A program made the position numbers and the translations under genes. Shown piece after piece: positions 43,726-52,823 of a DNA stretch of 64,000 nt. The stretch lies in NCBI GenBank assembly GCA_947451525.1, contig CANFZM010000002.1, forward strand, positions 62,001 through 126,000. The letters are read 5' to 3'. The stretch is from Flavobacteriaceae bacterium (GTDB taxonomy: Bacteria; Bacteroidota; Bacteroidia; Flavobacteriales; Flavobacteriaceae). Below the pieces are notes generated by a model. The model saw only the letters and a program-made list of their open reading frames with translations. It was not told the origin of the DNA and made no database searches. How positions within the stretch are numbered: the first letter of the stretch is position 1; each line of letters starts with the position of its first letter.

Positions 43726-44208
43726 TTAAAAGAAACGACTGTGCCAACTTTCATTAGCAGGAACTTCCCAGTTTTCTTTCCATTCTTCTATGGTATTAAC
43801 GAGATTATTAAATACAATAGTATTTTCGGAAACCGATTTATCTTTAGCAAGTTTTTTAAAATCTAATAAAGTTTTATAGGTAATAAATTCGCCTTGCTTG
43901 AACGAAACATTCATTTTATCTAACAAATCTACCGAATATTTTTGTTCTAAATTTTGAATAAAAGCCACCGATGAATCTATAGAACAACCCGTTGCAGGAT
44001 GTACTTCTTGGTTTAATGCAAGGATAATAAATCGATTGTATTTTATAACAAATGAAGCTTCTAAAGCGCTACCATGAGCCGACCAATTAGTTAAAAATTC
44101 ACTTAAATCTTTTTCGATTTCAGTAACTTCCTCTTCCGAAAATTTTCTATTAGAGGGGTAAATCCAAATTCTGGATTCTTCGGGTAAATTTTCAAATGGT
44201 ACGTACAT
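43726..44208 (-). CDS. Conserved Bacteroidota protein of unknown function
   Basis: This 160-residue soluble protein starts MYVPFENLPEESRIWIYPSN and contains IKYNRFIILALNQEVHPATGC with SIDSSVAFIQ, conserved-looking blocks. Homologues are, as I recall, often labelled ABC transporter ATPase, but there is no Walker A, Walker B or LSGGQ motif here, so that label is not supported. It lies 15 bp upstream of the GH3 fusion and 36 bp after the iron-sulfur protein gene on the same strand. Confidence 0.75.
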   Translation of the reverse strand: MYVPFENLPEESRIWIYPSNRKFSEEEVTEIEKDLSEFLTNWSAHGSALEASFVIKYNRFIILALNQEVHPATGCSIDSSVAFIQNLEQKYSVDLLDKMNVSFKQGEFITYKTLLDFKKLAKDKSVSENTIVFNNLVNTIEEWKENWEVPANESWHSRFF

Positions 44209-44244
44209 AGTATTTTTTAGATATTAAATATCAAATAATATAAT

Positions 44245-45036
44245 TTATAAATCCTGAGCGTTGGCAATCAATTCAGCAATATCTAGAACTTTTACTTGTG
44301 CTTCGCTTTCTTTAACTTTCACACCATCGGTCATCATGGTATTGCAAAATGGACAACCTGTTGCAATGATTTCCGAATTAGTTTCTAAAGCGTCTTCGGT
44401 GCGTTCTACGTTTATTTCTTTGTTTCCCTTTTCGGCATCTTTAAACATTTGTGCGCCACCTGCTCCGCAACACAATCCGTTGGCTTTAGAACGTTTCATT
44501 TCTACCAATTCAGCATCCAATTTTTGGATTAATTCTCTTGGAGCTTCGTATACATTATTGGCTCTTCCAAGATAACAAGGATCGTGAAAAGTAATACGCT
44601 TCCCTTTAAATTGACCACCTTCAATGGTTAATCTTCCAGCATCTAAAAGAGATTTTAAAAATTCAGTATGGTGCACCACTTCGTATTTTCCACCTAATTC
44701 GGGATACTCATTTTTCAAAGTATTAAAACAATGCGGACAAGCCGTTACAATTTTCTTGGCTTCATAAGCATTCAGAACCTCAATGTTCATCATGGCTTGC
44801 ATTTGAAACAAAAACTCGTTACCAGCACGTTTTGCAGGGTCTCCAGAGCAACTCTCCTCGGTACCTAGAACAGCAAATTCAACATTAGCACGATTTAAAA
44901 TCTTTACTAATGCTTTGGTAATACGTTTGGCTCTGTCGTCAAAACTTCCAGCACATCCTACCCAAAATAATACTTCTGGTTGCTTGCCTTGGGCTAACAT
45001 TTCGGCCATGGTTGGCACAACTAAATTTTCTGACAT
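44245..45036 (-). CDS. CCG-domain iron-sulfur protein (HdrB/GlcF/LutA-like)
   Basis: This 263-residue protein has two CCG (cysteine-rich) domains: CAG near residue 29, CSGD and CPHCFNTLKNEYPE in the first, and DPCYLGRAN, GLCCGAGGAQM and GCPFCNTMMTDG in the second. Such proteins handle thiol/disulfide or lactate/glycolate-type redox steps with noncubane iron-sulfur centres. The membrane iron-sulfur protein at 45633-46967 is its likely partner, although a HAD-type gene lies between them. Electron donor and acceptor are unknown. Confidence 0.85.
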   Translation of the reverse strand: MSENLVVPTMAEMLAQGKQPEVLFWVGCAGSFDDRAKRITKALVKILNRANVEFAVLGTEESCSGDPAKRAGNEFLFQMQAMMNIEVLNAYEAKKIVTACPHCFNTLKNEYPELGGKYEVVHHTEFLKSLLDAGRLTIEGGQFKGKRITFHDPCYLGRANNVYEAPRELIQKLDAELVEMKRSKANGLCCGAGGAQMFKDAEKGNKEINVERTEDALETNSEIIATGCPFCNTMMTDGVKVKESEAQVKVLDIAELIANAQDL

Positions 45037-45061
45037 TTGTTATTTAGATTTTTGATATTAA

Positions 45062-45093
45062 ATTTTAGATATTAAATATTTAATATCTAAAAT
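45062..45093. repeat. Perfect 32-bp A+T palindrome
   Basis: The 32 bp at 45062-45093 are a perfect palindrome made from ATTTTAGATATTAAAT and its reverse complement, within a wider run (about 45040-45110) of ATATTAAAT-type repeats. A shorter relative (TTTAGATATTAAATATC) lies at 44217-44232, on the other side of the CCG-domain gene. Confidence 0.85.
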
Positions 45094-45106
45094 CTCATAT
45101 TTAATA

Positions 45107-45547
45107 TTATTCATGTTGTCCATCGTCAAAAACTTCGATGGTTACTTCTTTTTCAATTAAATCGGTGAATTTCCCTCTGTAACGGGTTGCTTTCACTAAG
45201 TGGTTGTCAATCCAATGGTAATTTCCACCACGTGGTTTTCCAAATAATATTCCGTGGTATTTAAATCCGTGTTGTTTTAACCAACGTTCGGTATAATCAC
45301 GATGTGCTTCGGTTCTTGAAGTAAAGAAGAAAATAATATGTCCTTCATCGTACCATTTGTTTAAGGTAATTAAAGCATCTGGATACACTTCTGCGGTAAG
45401 CATTCTTTCTGGTTCTTCGTTTGGAATATCATCGCAAACGGTGCCATCAATATCAATTAAATAATTCTTTACGCCTTCGGGTAAAATTGGACTTAAATGT
45501 TGTCCGTTTTCAGTTACTGCTTGTAAGGTTTTGTTAAGGTCTTCCAT
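45107..45547 (-). CDS. HAD-superfamily phosphatase-like protein
   Basis: This protein has the HAD motif I LIDIDGTVCDD, motif II FFFTSRTEAHRDYTERW, and a metal-site region WIDNHL near the end. I chose the ATG at 45547 (MEDLNKTLQ, 146 residues); ATG 45553 two codons earlier is equally possible, and the frame extends to 45595 with an unconvincing N-terminus. The substrate is unknown. It lies between two iron-sulfur oxidoreductase genes on the same strand. Confidence 0.8.
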   Translation of the reverse strand: MEDLNKTLQAVTENGQHLSPILPEGVKNYLIDIDGTVCDDIPNEEPERMLTAEVYPDALITLNKWYDEGHIIFFFTSRTEAHRDYTERWLKQHGFKYHGILFGKPRGGNYHWIDNHLVKATRYRGKFTDLIEKEVTIEVFDDGQHE

Positions 45548-45632
45548 TTCCATTTTTAAATTTAGTAGTTCACATTCATTGTAACAAAATCCCAAGCCTC
45601 ACAAATGGGAAGTTATTATGGTATAATTATTT

Positions 45633-46967
45633 TTATTCTTCTTTCCAGTTTAAACGATCCATTTGGTTGTACTGCCATGGTGCACCGTTATTTTCAATAT
45701 TTGCCATCATTGCATTAAGTGATTGTGGCGCAGCACTTTGTTCCATTACTAAATAACGGCGCATGTCAATAATTATAGACAACGGACTAATATTCACTGG
45801 ACATTCTTCCACACAAGCGTTACACGAGGTGCAAGCCCAAAGTTCTTCGGTGGTAATATAGTTGTTCAATAAAGATACATTATCCGGAATGAAAACTCCT
45901 TTGTTTTTATCGATATTTCTTCCCACTTCTTCCAATCGGTCGCGGGTATCCATCATTATTTTTCGTGGTGATAATTTTTTTCCGGTTTGATTTGCAGGAC
46001 ATACCGAAGTACATCTACCACATTCGGTACAGGTATAAGCGTTTAATAATTGTACCCAATTCAAATCCATGACATCAGAAGCGCCAAATTTACTAGGAAC
46101 TGCTGAAGCATCCACAGGTGGAGCAGCAAAAGGATCAGCATTTGGGTCCATCATCAACTTTACTTCATTAGTAACACTTTCTAGATTATCTAGTTTACCT
46201 TTTGCATTTAAATCGGCATAATACGTATTAGGAAATGCTAGTAAAATATGTAAATGTTTTGAAAAATATAAGTAATTCATAAAAATCAAAATCCCGATGA
46301 TGTGCAACCACCAAAATGTTTTTTCCAACATCATAACGGCACTTTCATTCATTCCGTTAAAAAAGGGTGCAATAAAATGACTCACAGGAAACGAACCAAC
46401 AGAAGTAAAATGATTCACACCTGCTTGTTGTAACCAAAAGTCGGAAGCGTTCATCAACAAGAATAACGACATCAAAACTACTTCAAAATACAGAATGATA
46501 TTGGCATCTTTTTTTGGACTTCCCTTCAAGTCAGGGCTAATGAATCTTTTTAATCTTACAATATTTCTTCGGGTCCAGAAAACTAATACTGCTACTAAAA
46601 CTAGTAGTGCTAAAATTTCAAAAGATCCTATTAAGAAATTATAAAAACTTCCCATAAAAGAAAAAACTCTATGAGTCCCGAAAAGGCCATCAATAATTAT
46701 TTCTAACAACTCTAAGTTGATGATAATAAAACCTGCATAAACTACTATGTGTAGTATTCCTGCAACTGGTCGTTTCACCATTTTAGATTGTCCTAAAGCA
46801 ATCATCGCCATGTTTTTCCAACGAGCAGAAGAGTTATCCGAACGATCAATATCTTTTCCTAATTTAATATTTCGGATGATTTTTTTTACGTTAATAGTAA
46901 AATATCCAAAACCTGCAAGTAATAAAATTGCAAAGAAAATAGACTCTAAATATTTAATTATGTCCAT
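45633..46967 (-). CDS. Membrane iron-sulfur protein (HdrE/NarI-like plus two 4Fe-4S motifs)
   Basis: This 444-residue protein has five or six membrane helices in the first 250 residues, with histidines that could bind haem (HIVVYAG, LHIIGIL). Two 4Fe-4S motifs follow: CTECGRCTSVCP and CTSCNACVEECP. This layout moves electrons between a quinone or haem in the membrane and a soluble iron-sulfur partner, here most likely the CCG-domain protein nearby. It resembles respiratory HdrDE-like or FadF-type oxidoreductases. The donor is not known. Confidence 0.85.
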   Translation of the reverse strand: MDIIKYLESIFFAILLLAGFGYFTINVKKIIRNIKLGKDIDRSDNSSARWKNMAMIALGQSKMVKRPVAGILHIVVYAGFIIINLELLEIIIDGLFGTHRVFSFMGSFYNFLIGSFEILALLVLVAVLVFWTRRNIVRLKRFISPDLKGSPKKDANIILYFEVVLMSLFLLMNASDFWLQQAGVNHFTSVGSFPVSHFIAPFFNGMNESAVMMLEKTFWWLHIIGILIFMNYLYFSKHLHILLAFPNTYYADLNAKGKLDNLESVTNEVKLMMDPNADPFAAPPVDASAVPSKFGASDVMDLNWVQLLNAYTCTECGRCTSVCPANQTGKKLSPRKIMMDTRDRLEEVGRNIDKNKGVFIPDNVSLLNNYITTEELWACTSCNACVEECPVNISPLSIIIDMRRYLVMEQSAAPQSLNAMMANIENNGAPWQYNQMDRLNWKEE

Positions 46968-46968
46968 A

Positions 46969-47925
46969 CTATTTCTTTTTTAAAGTATCGTTAACTGGAG
47001 TTGTATAGGGCTTATTTTTCTTTCCGAAAAGAGAAACATTCACATAACGTGTTGGGTTTAATCGCAAATCTTGCAACAACAATTCTAACTCTTTAGAAGT
47101 TTTATTGAAGTTATTGTACAACGATTCGTCTTTCATTAATTTACCCATTGTTCCTTTGCCAGATTGCATATCGGCCATCATTTTATCAACATTCTCCAAA
47201 GTTTTTTGAAGATTTTTAACGGTTGGCCCAATATTAACTTTTGCCAAAGAATCGGAAACCTTTGAAAAATTAGCAGTCGCTTTTTCCATGTTGGTCATTG
47301 TACCGTTAATTTTTGATTTATTATCCGCCAATAAAGAATTCACTTTTATAGATGCTTCTTTAAATTGAGAAATGGTTTCATTTAAATTAGCAAGACTATT
47401 TTTAAGATTTTCTTTAGTCTTTGCATCCAATACTTGGTTCACGTTTTCCAACATTACATTAGCATTGTCTAGTAATTTGGATATTTTATCTTTTAAAGGA
47501 ACTATCTGTTTAGCAACTTCATCGGTTAATCCTAATTTACTAGAAGAAATTAAGGTATCTCCAGAAACCGCTATTGCACCATCTGCACTTGGCAGAATAG
47601 CAATTTGTTTTCCTCCAATAGGACTCGGAGCATATATTTCGGCAATGCTGGTTTTTTTAATAGGAAAATCCGATTTTATTTGCATTTCAACAGTAACCTT
47701 TCCTGTATTGTTATCAATGGTAATTTTACTTACTTTACCTACAATCATTCCGCTAATGGTAACAGGAGATGCTATAGCAAGTCCTTCTACATTGTCGTAT
47801 TGTGCATAAAGATTTTTATAATTAGTTAATAAATCTTTGCCTTTTAAATAACTATATCCCCAAATGAATAATGCAATGGATGCTAATACTAATACGGCAG
47901 TTTTAATTTCTTTAGATAATTTCAA
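46969..47925 (-). CDS. MCE/MlaD-family lipid-transport protein
   Basis: This 318-residue protein has one N-terminal membrane helix (about 8-24) and an MCE domain (about 35-115, with YDNVEGLAIASPVTISGMIVG). A long helical, coiled-coil-prone tail follows (about 150-290, repeated NANVMLENVNQVLDAK-type segments). MCE proteins form rings or tubes for phospholipid movement between membranes. It starts 33 bp after the amidase gene on the same strand; no MlaE/MlaF partners are in the window. Confidence 0.9.
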   Translation of the reverse strand: MKLSKEIKTAVLVLASIALFIWGYSYLKGKDLLTNYKNLYAQYDNVEGLAIASPVTISGMIVGKVSKITIDNNTGKVTVEMQIKSDFPIKKTSIAEIYAPSPIGGKQIAILPSADGAIAVSGDTLISSSKLGLTDEVAKQIVPLKDKISKLLDNANVMLENVNQVLDAKTKENLKNSLANLNETISQFKEASIKVNSLLADNKSKINGTMTNMEKATANFSKVSDSLAKVNIGPTVKNLQKTLENVDKMMADMQSGKGTMGKLMKDESLYNNFNKTSKELELLLQDLRLNPTRYVNVSLFGKKNKPYTTPVNDTLKKK

Positions 47926-47958
47926 AATAGTGGTTTTTAATAGTGCAAAAATAATGTA

Positions 47959-49119
47959 TTATTTGATAGCATCTTTCACATCGATACTTTTCCCGTCTTT
48001 AAATGCAATAATAAAAGCAGAATCGTAGCCTTTTGCAGTTGCTTCCTTCAATAATCTTTTTGCTTCTTCATAATTAGATGTTTCTCCGTACATATATTTA
48101 TAGATAGAGGTATGACTAGAAGTAATGTTTTTTAATCCTTTGAAGTTACTTGGAGTAAGATCTAATTTAGTAGGACTTGCAGAAATTTGAATTTTAAAAA
48201 CAATTCCTTTTTCTGATTTATTATCCATTACTTTAGGATCTTTTTTCTTTACGATAGTATCCGTTTTTTTAACTTCTGGAGTTGCTTTAATTGGCTTATC
48301 TTCAATTCTCTCAGAAGGTTTTTCTATTGGAGTATCATTAGAATTACCATCAAAAAAATCTTTTTTATAACTAACAATGGCTTGTGCAATGGCTTCGGCA
48401 ATTTCTTGTTGCCCTTCTTCCGAATCTAGTTTGGCTCCTTCAACAGGATTAGAAATAAATCCGTTTTCAATTAATACTCTTGGCATATAGGCTTTATGCA
48501 AAACCATATAAGGTGCTTGCTTCACGCCTCCTCCTCTACTCTTTTTACCTAAATCTTGCACAAAGCGATCTTGAATTTTTCCTGCAAGAGCAATACTATT
48601 TTCAATAAATTCTTCTTGCATAATGGTCATGCCCAACATGGTTTCTGGTTTGTTAGGATCAAACCCTTGGTATTTTTGTTTGTAGTCTTTCTCTAAAGTT
48701 ACTACCGAGTTTTCTCGTTTTGCTGCCTCTAGGTTGGAAGCATTTTTAGACATACCCATCACGTAGGTTTCCGTTCCATCGGCAGCAGTATTTTTATTTG
48801 CATTACAGTGAATGGAAACAAATATATTTGCATCTGCTCTATTTGCAATATTTGCTCTTTCAATTAAATCGATAAAAACATCCGTCTTACGGGTGTAAAT
48901 GACATCAATACTAGAGTTTTTTTCTAAAATCTTCCCAACTTTAAGGGTAATACCTAAATTAATATTTTTTTCTATATGCCCGCTATAAACTGCACCAAAA
49001 TCGTGTGCTCCATGCCCCGCATCCAATGTAACTTTGAATTTAGATTGGGCAAAAAGCATACTGGAGCATAAAACTAGTAGGATAGTAAGGGTATGTTTTG
49101 GGAAATTTATGTTAATCAT
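47959..49119 (-). CDS. N-acetylmuramoyl-L-alanine amidase with SPOR-like C-terminus
   Basis: This 386-residue protein has a signal peptide (ending CSSMLFAQ). Amidase_3 motifs are LDAGHGAHDFGA (zinc His), HCNANKN (zinc His) and VLIENGFISNP (catalytic Glu). A charged linker (about 250-305) leads to a C-terminal domain of about 75 residues (VFKIQISASP ... YEEAKRLLKEA) that looks like a SPOR domain for binding denuded septal peptidoglycan. It cuts peptidoglycan side chains during division. It is divergent from lptD with an 83-bp shared upstream region. Confidence 0.9.
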   Translation of the reverse strand: MININFPKHTLTILLVLCSSMLFAQSKFKVTLDAGHGAHDFGAVYSGHIEKNINLGITLKVGKILEKNSSIDVIYTRKTDVFIDLIERANIANRADANIFVSIHCNANKNTAADGTETYVMGMSKNASNLEAAKRENSVVTLEKDYKQKYQGFDPNKPETMLGMTIMQEEFIENSIALAGKIQDRFVQDLGKKSRGGGVKQAPYMVLHKAYMPRVLIENGFISNPVEGAKLDSEEGQQEIAEAIAQAIVSYKKDFFDGNSNDTPIEKPSERIEDKPIKATPEVKKTDTIVKKKDPKVMDNKSEKGIVFKIQISASPTKLDLTPSNFKGLKNITSSHTSIYKYMYGETSNYEEAKRLLKEATAKGYDSAFIIAFKDGKSIDVKDAIK

Positions 49120-49174
49120 TGTTATAAAAGTTAATTTTAATTAAAACTGCAAGGTTATAAAATTATTATTTCTC

Positions 49175-49182
49175 TATTTTTG
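49175..49182 (+). promoter_or_regulatory. Bacteroidota -7 box upstream of lptD
   Basis: TATTTTTG fits TAnnTTTG exactly and lies 20 nt before the proposed TTG start of lptD, so the leader would be very short. Confidence 0.5.
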
Positions 49183-49202
49183 ACCAAAATTTATATGTAA
49201 GT

Positions 49203-51956
49203 TTGGCTTGTCAAAAATCAAGCCATATTTTTACAAAAATAGCATTTAAACCTTTGCGTACAAACTTATTTTATATCGTTTTATTAGCATATTTCCTAAC
49301 AATAGGAAGTTCTTCTCTATTTGCCCAAGAAACAACTAAAAAACCGAAACCTTTCCCTGCTAAAAATCAAAAGGTTATCCCACAAAAAGATGCTGAAATA
49401 CTTCCGTCAAAAGAAAATTCAACTGTAAAAATAGTTGACTCTAATATGGTTAAAACGGATAAAAAATTCAAATCGGTATTAGAAGGAAAAGTAATGTATC
49501 ATGCAAAGAAATACGCTAAGTTTGATCAGAAGAAAAAACTCATTACTCTATACGATGAAGCGGAATTAAATTATTTAGACTACCATTTAAAGGCTGGAAT
49601 TATTGTTTTTGACTATGCAAAGAATGAAGTTTATGCTGGTAGGCTAAAAGATTCTTTAGGAAATTACAGACAATTACCTAATTTCAAACAAGGTTCCAAC
49701 GTTATTGAACCCGATTCCATTCGATTTAATTTCAAAACGAAGAAAGCATTAATTTGGAATTCTAGAACTACCCAACAAGAATTAAATATTAAAGCAAAAA
49801 TTTCAAAAAAAGAGAACGATTCCATTTATTTTATGAAAGGTGCGCATTTAACGACTTCCAAAGATATTGAAGATCCTGAATATTATTTTTTAGTAAATAA
49901 AATGAAATTTGTTCCAGGAAAAAAAGTAGTAATAGGAACCACTAACTTATGGATTGAAAATGTCCCTACACCATTAGCATTGCCCTTTGCCTTTTTTCCA
50001 ATTACTGAGAAAAATCATTCTGGAATTATTCCTCCAAGTTTTGGACAAAACAATGCTCGAGGATATGCCTTACAAAATGGAGGATATTATTTTGCTTTAA
50101 GCGATAAACTTGACCTTGCTGTTTTGGGCGATTATTACACTAATGGAAGTTATGCTACACGATTTGAATCTAGTTATGCTAATAAATATAAGTATAGCGG
50201 AAAAGTCAATATTCGGTTTGAAAACCTTATTAATAGTGAACGTGGGTATCCCGATTATTCTAAAAGCAAAATTTACAACATACAATGGTCACATACTAAA
50301 GACATGAAATCTAGTCCAAATTCTAGATTTTCGGCCTCGGTAAATTTAGGGAGTAGCCAGTATTTCCAGCAATCTATAAATCTTGCTAACTTAGGTTCAA
50401 CTTTAAATAATACCTTAAGTTCTTCGGTATCCTACTCTAAAACAATTAATACGATTCCGCAAATAAACTTTTCATTGTCGGCAACGCATTCTCAAAATAC
50501 CCAAACAAAGGCAATCAATATGACTTTACCGTCAATGCAAGCAAGTGTAGACAGAATTTACCCATTTGTAGGTAAAGACGGAATTAAGAAAGGATTTATA
50601 AAAAATATTAATTTACAATATAATTTAACCGGTGAAAATCAAATAATCACTACAGATGATTTATTCTTTAAAAAAGAAATGTTTTCTGCTGCAAAAGTTG
50701 GCTTCAGACATAGCATTCCATTAAGTACAAACTTTAAAGTATTTAAATATTTTAGTGCTTCAACCTCTGCTAACTATAATGAAGTATGGACTTTAAATAC
50801 CATTCGTAAAGATTTTGTAACAACTTCTTTGCCACCACTTCTTCCTACAGGTTCTATAGTTACTACAAACTTAAATGGTTTTGATTCTTATCGAACTTAC
50901 TCCTTTTCGAATAGTCTTACCACTACTATTTATGGAACTTTTAATTTTGGAAAAAACAATAAAATTCAATCCATTCGTCATGTAATGCACCCTTCTATTT
51001 CGCATACTTATACTCCAAGTTTCGAAAAATATTATGATACTTACGCAATGGATGCTAGTGGTAAAACAGGGCAATATAGCCGATTTGATAATGGAATATA
51101 CACAGCACCTGGAAAAAATTATTCTAATAATATTGGATTTAATTTAAGTAATACATTTGAAGCAAAGGTTAGAGACCGAGATACTACCAAAACAGAACCT
51201 AAAAAAATAATGTTGTTGAATAATTTAAATATGTCAACAAGTTATGATGTTTCTGCCGATTCTTTGCGTTGGCAACCTATGCGATTGAGCGGTGGTACCA
51301 CTTTGTTTAAACAAAAAATGAACATCAATTTCGCTACAACTCTTGACCCTTATGCATTGGGCAAGGATAATAAAACTAGAATTAATACTTTTAATATTGA
51401 GGATGGCGGAAGTTTATTTAGAATGACAAGTGCCAATATGACAATCAACTATTCCGTTTCTAGTTCTAAAGAGGATAAGACCAAGAAGAATGTGCAAGGC
51501 TCTAAAAATGGTGGTCGAGAGGATGATTTATTTGGTACCAATACTGAAATAAATGACAATAGAGATAGTCAATTCACTAAAAAGGATGACGATAAAGATG
51601 GCTTTACAGGATTTTATAATGCTAAAATACCCTGGGACATGACCTTTGCCTATTCGGTTACGTATTCTAATTTAAATAATGAAAGGAAAATATCCAGCAA
51701 CTCGGTGATGATTTCGGCCAATACCGATTTAACCCCAAAATGGAAAGTTGGAGTTTCTACCGGATATGATTTTGTTCGAAAAGGCGTAACATTTACACAA
51801 ATTCGTTTGAATCGAGATTTATTGAGTTGGAACATGAGTTTTAACTGGTCGCCATTTGGTCAATCCTATTGGGGATTCTTTATCGGAATTAAAGCAAGTG
51901 TGTTAAAAGACATTAAATGGGATAAACGTACCCAAGCCGATAGAATTTTAAAATAA
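49203..51956 (+). CDS. lptD: LPS-assembly protein LptD-like outer-membrane barrel
   Basis: This 917-residue protein has a signal anchor ending SSLFAQ (about residue 41). An OstA/LptA-like domain follows (about 80-210, KVMYHAKKYAKFDQKK, LYDEAELNYLDYHLKAG), then a long beta-barrel with PTPLALPFAFFPIT and NHSGIIPPSFG, signatures of LptD. It inserts lipopolysaccharide into the outer membrane with LptE. No ATG precedes the conserved N-terminus, so a TTG start at 49203 is proposed. RidA follows 6 bp downstream. Confidence 0.88.
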   Translation: MACQKSSHIFTKIAFKPLRTNLFYIVLLAYFLTIGSSSLFAQETTKKPKPFPAKNQKVIPQKDAEILPSKENSTVKIVDSNMVKTDKKFKSVLEGKVMYHAKKYAKFDQKKKLITLYDEAELNYLDYHLKAGIIVFDYAKNEVYAGRLKDSLGNYRQLPNFKQGSNVIEPDSIRFNFKTKKALIWNSRTTQQELNIKAKISKKENDSIYFMKGAHLTTSKDIEDPEYYFLVNKMKFVPGKKVVIGTTNLWIENVPTPLALPFAFFPITEKNHSGIIPPSFGQNNARGYALQNGGYYFALSDKLDLAVLGDYYTNGSYATRFESSYANKYKYSGKVNIRFENLINSERGYPDYSKSKIYNIQWSHTKDMKSSPNSRFSASVNLGSSQYFQQSINLANLGSTLNNTLSSSVSYSKTINTIPQINFSLSATHSQNTQTKAINMTLPSMQASVDRIYPFVGKDGIKKGFIKNINLQYNLTGENQIITTDDLFFKKEMFSAAKVGFRHSIPLSTNFKVFKYFSASTSANYNEVWTLNTIRKDFVTTSLPPLLPTGSIVTTNLNGFDSYRTYSFSNSLTTTIYGTFNFGKNNKIQSIRHVMHPSISHTYTPSFEKYYDTYAMDASGKTGQYSRFDNGIYTAPGKNYSNNIGFNLSNTFEAKVRDRDTTKTEPKKIMLLNNLNMSTSYDVSADSLRWQPMRLSGGTTLFKQKMNINFATTLDPYALGKDNKTRINTFNIEDGGSLFRMTSANMTINYSVSSSKEDKTKKNVQGSKNGGREDDLFGTNTEINDNRDSQFTKKDDDKDGFTGFYNAKIPWDMTFAYSVTYSNLNNERKISSNSVMISANTDLTPKWKVGVSTGYDFVRKGVTFTQIRLNRDLLSWNMSFNWSPFGQSYWGFFIGIKASVLKDIKWDKRTQADRILK

Positions 51957-51962
51957 AACTAG

Positions 51963-52346
51963 ATGAAAAAAATAATTATTACTGCCAAAGCCCCTGCTCC
52001 TATTGGCCCATACAATCAAGCGGTATTAGTTGGAAATACCTTATACACTTCTGGTCAAATTGCATTAGATCCGAGTACAATGGAATTGGTTATTGGAGAT
52101 ATTGAAACAGAAACCAAACAGGTTATGCAAAATATGCAAGCTGTTTTAGAAGCCGCTGGAATGACTTTTGAAAATGTGGTGAAGTCTACTATTTTTATAA
52201 TGGATATGAATGATTTTGCCAGAATAAATTCAGTTTATGGAAGTTATTTTGATGAAAATACTGCACCTTCCCGGGAAACAGTTCAAGTTGCCGGATTACC
52301 TAGAGGAGTTAATGTAGAGATTTCAATGATTGCTATTAAGCAATAG
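51963..52346 (+). CDS. RidA-family protein (2-iminobutanoate/2-iminopropanoate deaminase type)
   Basis: This 127-residue protein has the RidA signatures PIGPYNQAVLVGNTLYTSGQ near the start and GLPRGVNVEISMIA at the end, with the Arg (in SRETVQVAGLPRG) that binds the imine carboxylate. RidA hydrolyses reactive enamine/imine intermediates from amino-acid metabolism. It starts 6 bp after lptD. Confidence 0.95.
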   Translation: MKKIIITAKAPAPIGPYNQAVLVGNTLYTSGQIALDPSTMELVIGDIETETKQVMQNMQAVLEAAGMTFENVVKSTIFIMDMNDFARINSVYGSYFDENTAPSRETVQVAGLPRGVNVEISMIAIKQ

Positions 52347-52369
52347 TATTTATTGATAAAATACTATTG
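52341..52369. terminator. Hairpin at the convergent ridA-type/mgsA junction
   Basis: CAATAGTATTT (52341-52351) and AAATACTATTG (52359-52369) form a perfect 11-bp stem with a 7-nt loop that covers the stop codons of both convergent genes. The T-tract is short, so termination strength is uncertain. Confidence 0.5.
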
Positions 52370-52735
52370 AATTGCAATTGCATTTAGCAATAATTGTGCT
52401 GTGGCTTCATTAGTTGCTAATGGAACATTATGAACATCACAAACCCTAATCAGCATATTGATATCTACTTCATGAGGATGGTTAGACATTGGATCTTTAA
52501 AAAATAAAACCATTTTAGTTTTACCTTCTGCTACTCGAGCAGCAATTTGAGCATCACCTCCAAGTGGCCCTGAAAGCATTTTTTTAACTTTAAATCCTCC
52601 CGCTTCTGCTCTACTACCTGTAGTTCCTGTTGCAATTAATTTTATATTTTCATGCAATAATAGTGCTCTGTTTTTATTTAAAAACTGAACCATATCGGCT
52701 TTTTTTCCATCGTGGGCTATTATTGCTATTTCCAT
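52364..52735 (-). CDS. mgsA: Methylglyoxal synthase
   Basis: This 123-residue protein has the MgsA motifs IAHDGKKADMVQF, TGTTG (phosphate binding), GPLGGDAQIAARVAEG with the catalytic Asp, and DPMSNHPHEVDI. It converts dihydroxyacetone phosphate to methylglyoxal, a bypass that relieves sugar-phosphate stress. It lies beside gap and pfkA on the same strand, each separated by terminators. Confidence 0.95.
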   Translation of the reverse strand: MEIAIIAHDGKKADMVQFLNKNRALLLHENIKLIATGTTGSRAEAGGFKVKKMLSGPLGGDAQIAARVAEGKTKMVLFFKDPMSNHPHEVDINMLIRVCDVHNVPLATNEATAQLLLNAIAIQ

Positions 52736-52792
52736 AAATATTTGAGTTTGATTTAACCAATTTGTATTAAGTACTAAGTTGTAAAAATAAAA

Positions 52793-52818
52793 AAAACCTG
52801 ACTAAAAAATCAGGTTTT
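52793..52818 (-). terminator. Rho-independent terminator after the BadF-type kinase
   Basis: AAAACCTGA / TCAGGTTTT surrounds an 8-nt loop, with an A-run on the plus strand that gives a U-tract for minus-strand transcription. It lies 6 bp beyond the kinase stop codon. Confidence 0.85.
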
Positions 52819-52823
52819 GAATG

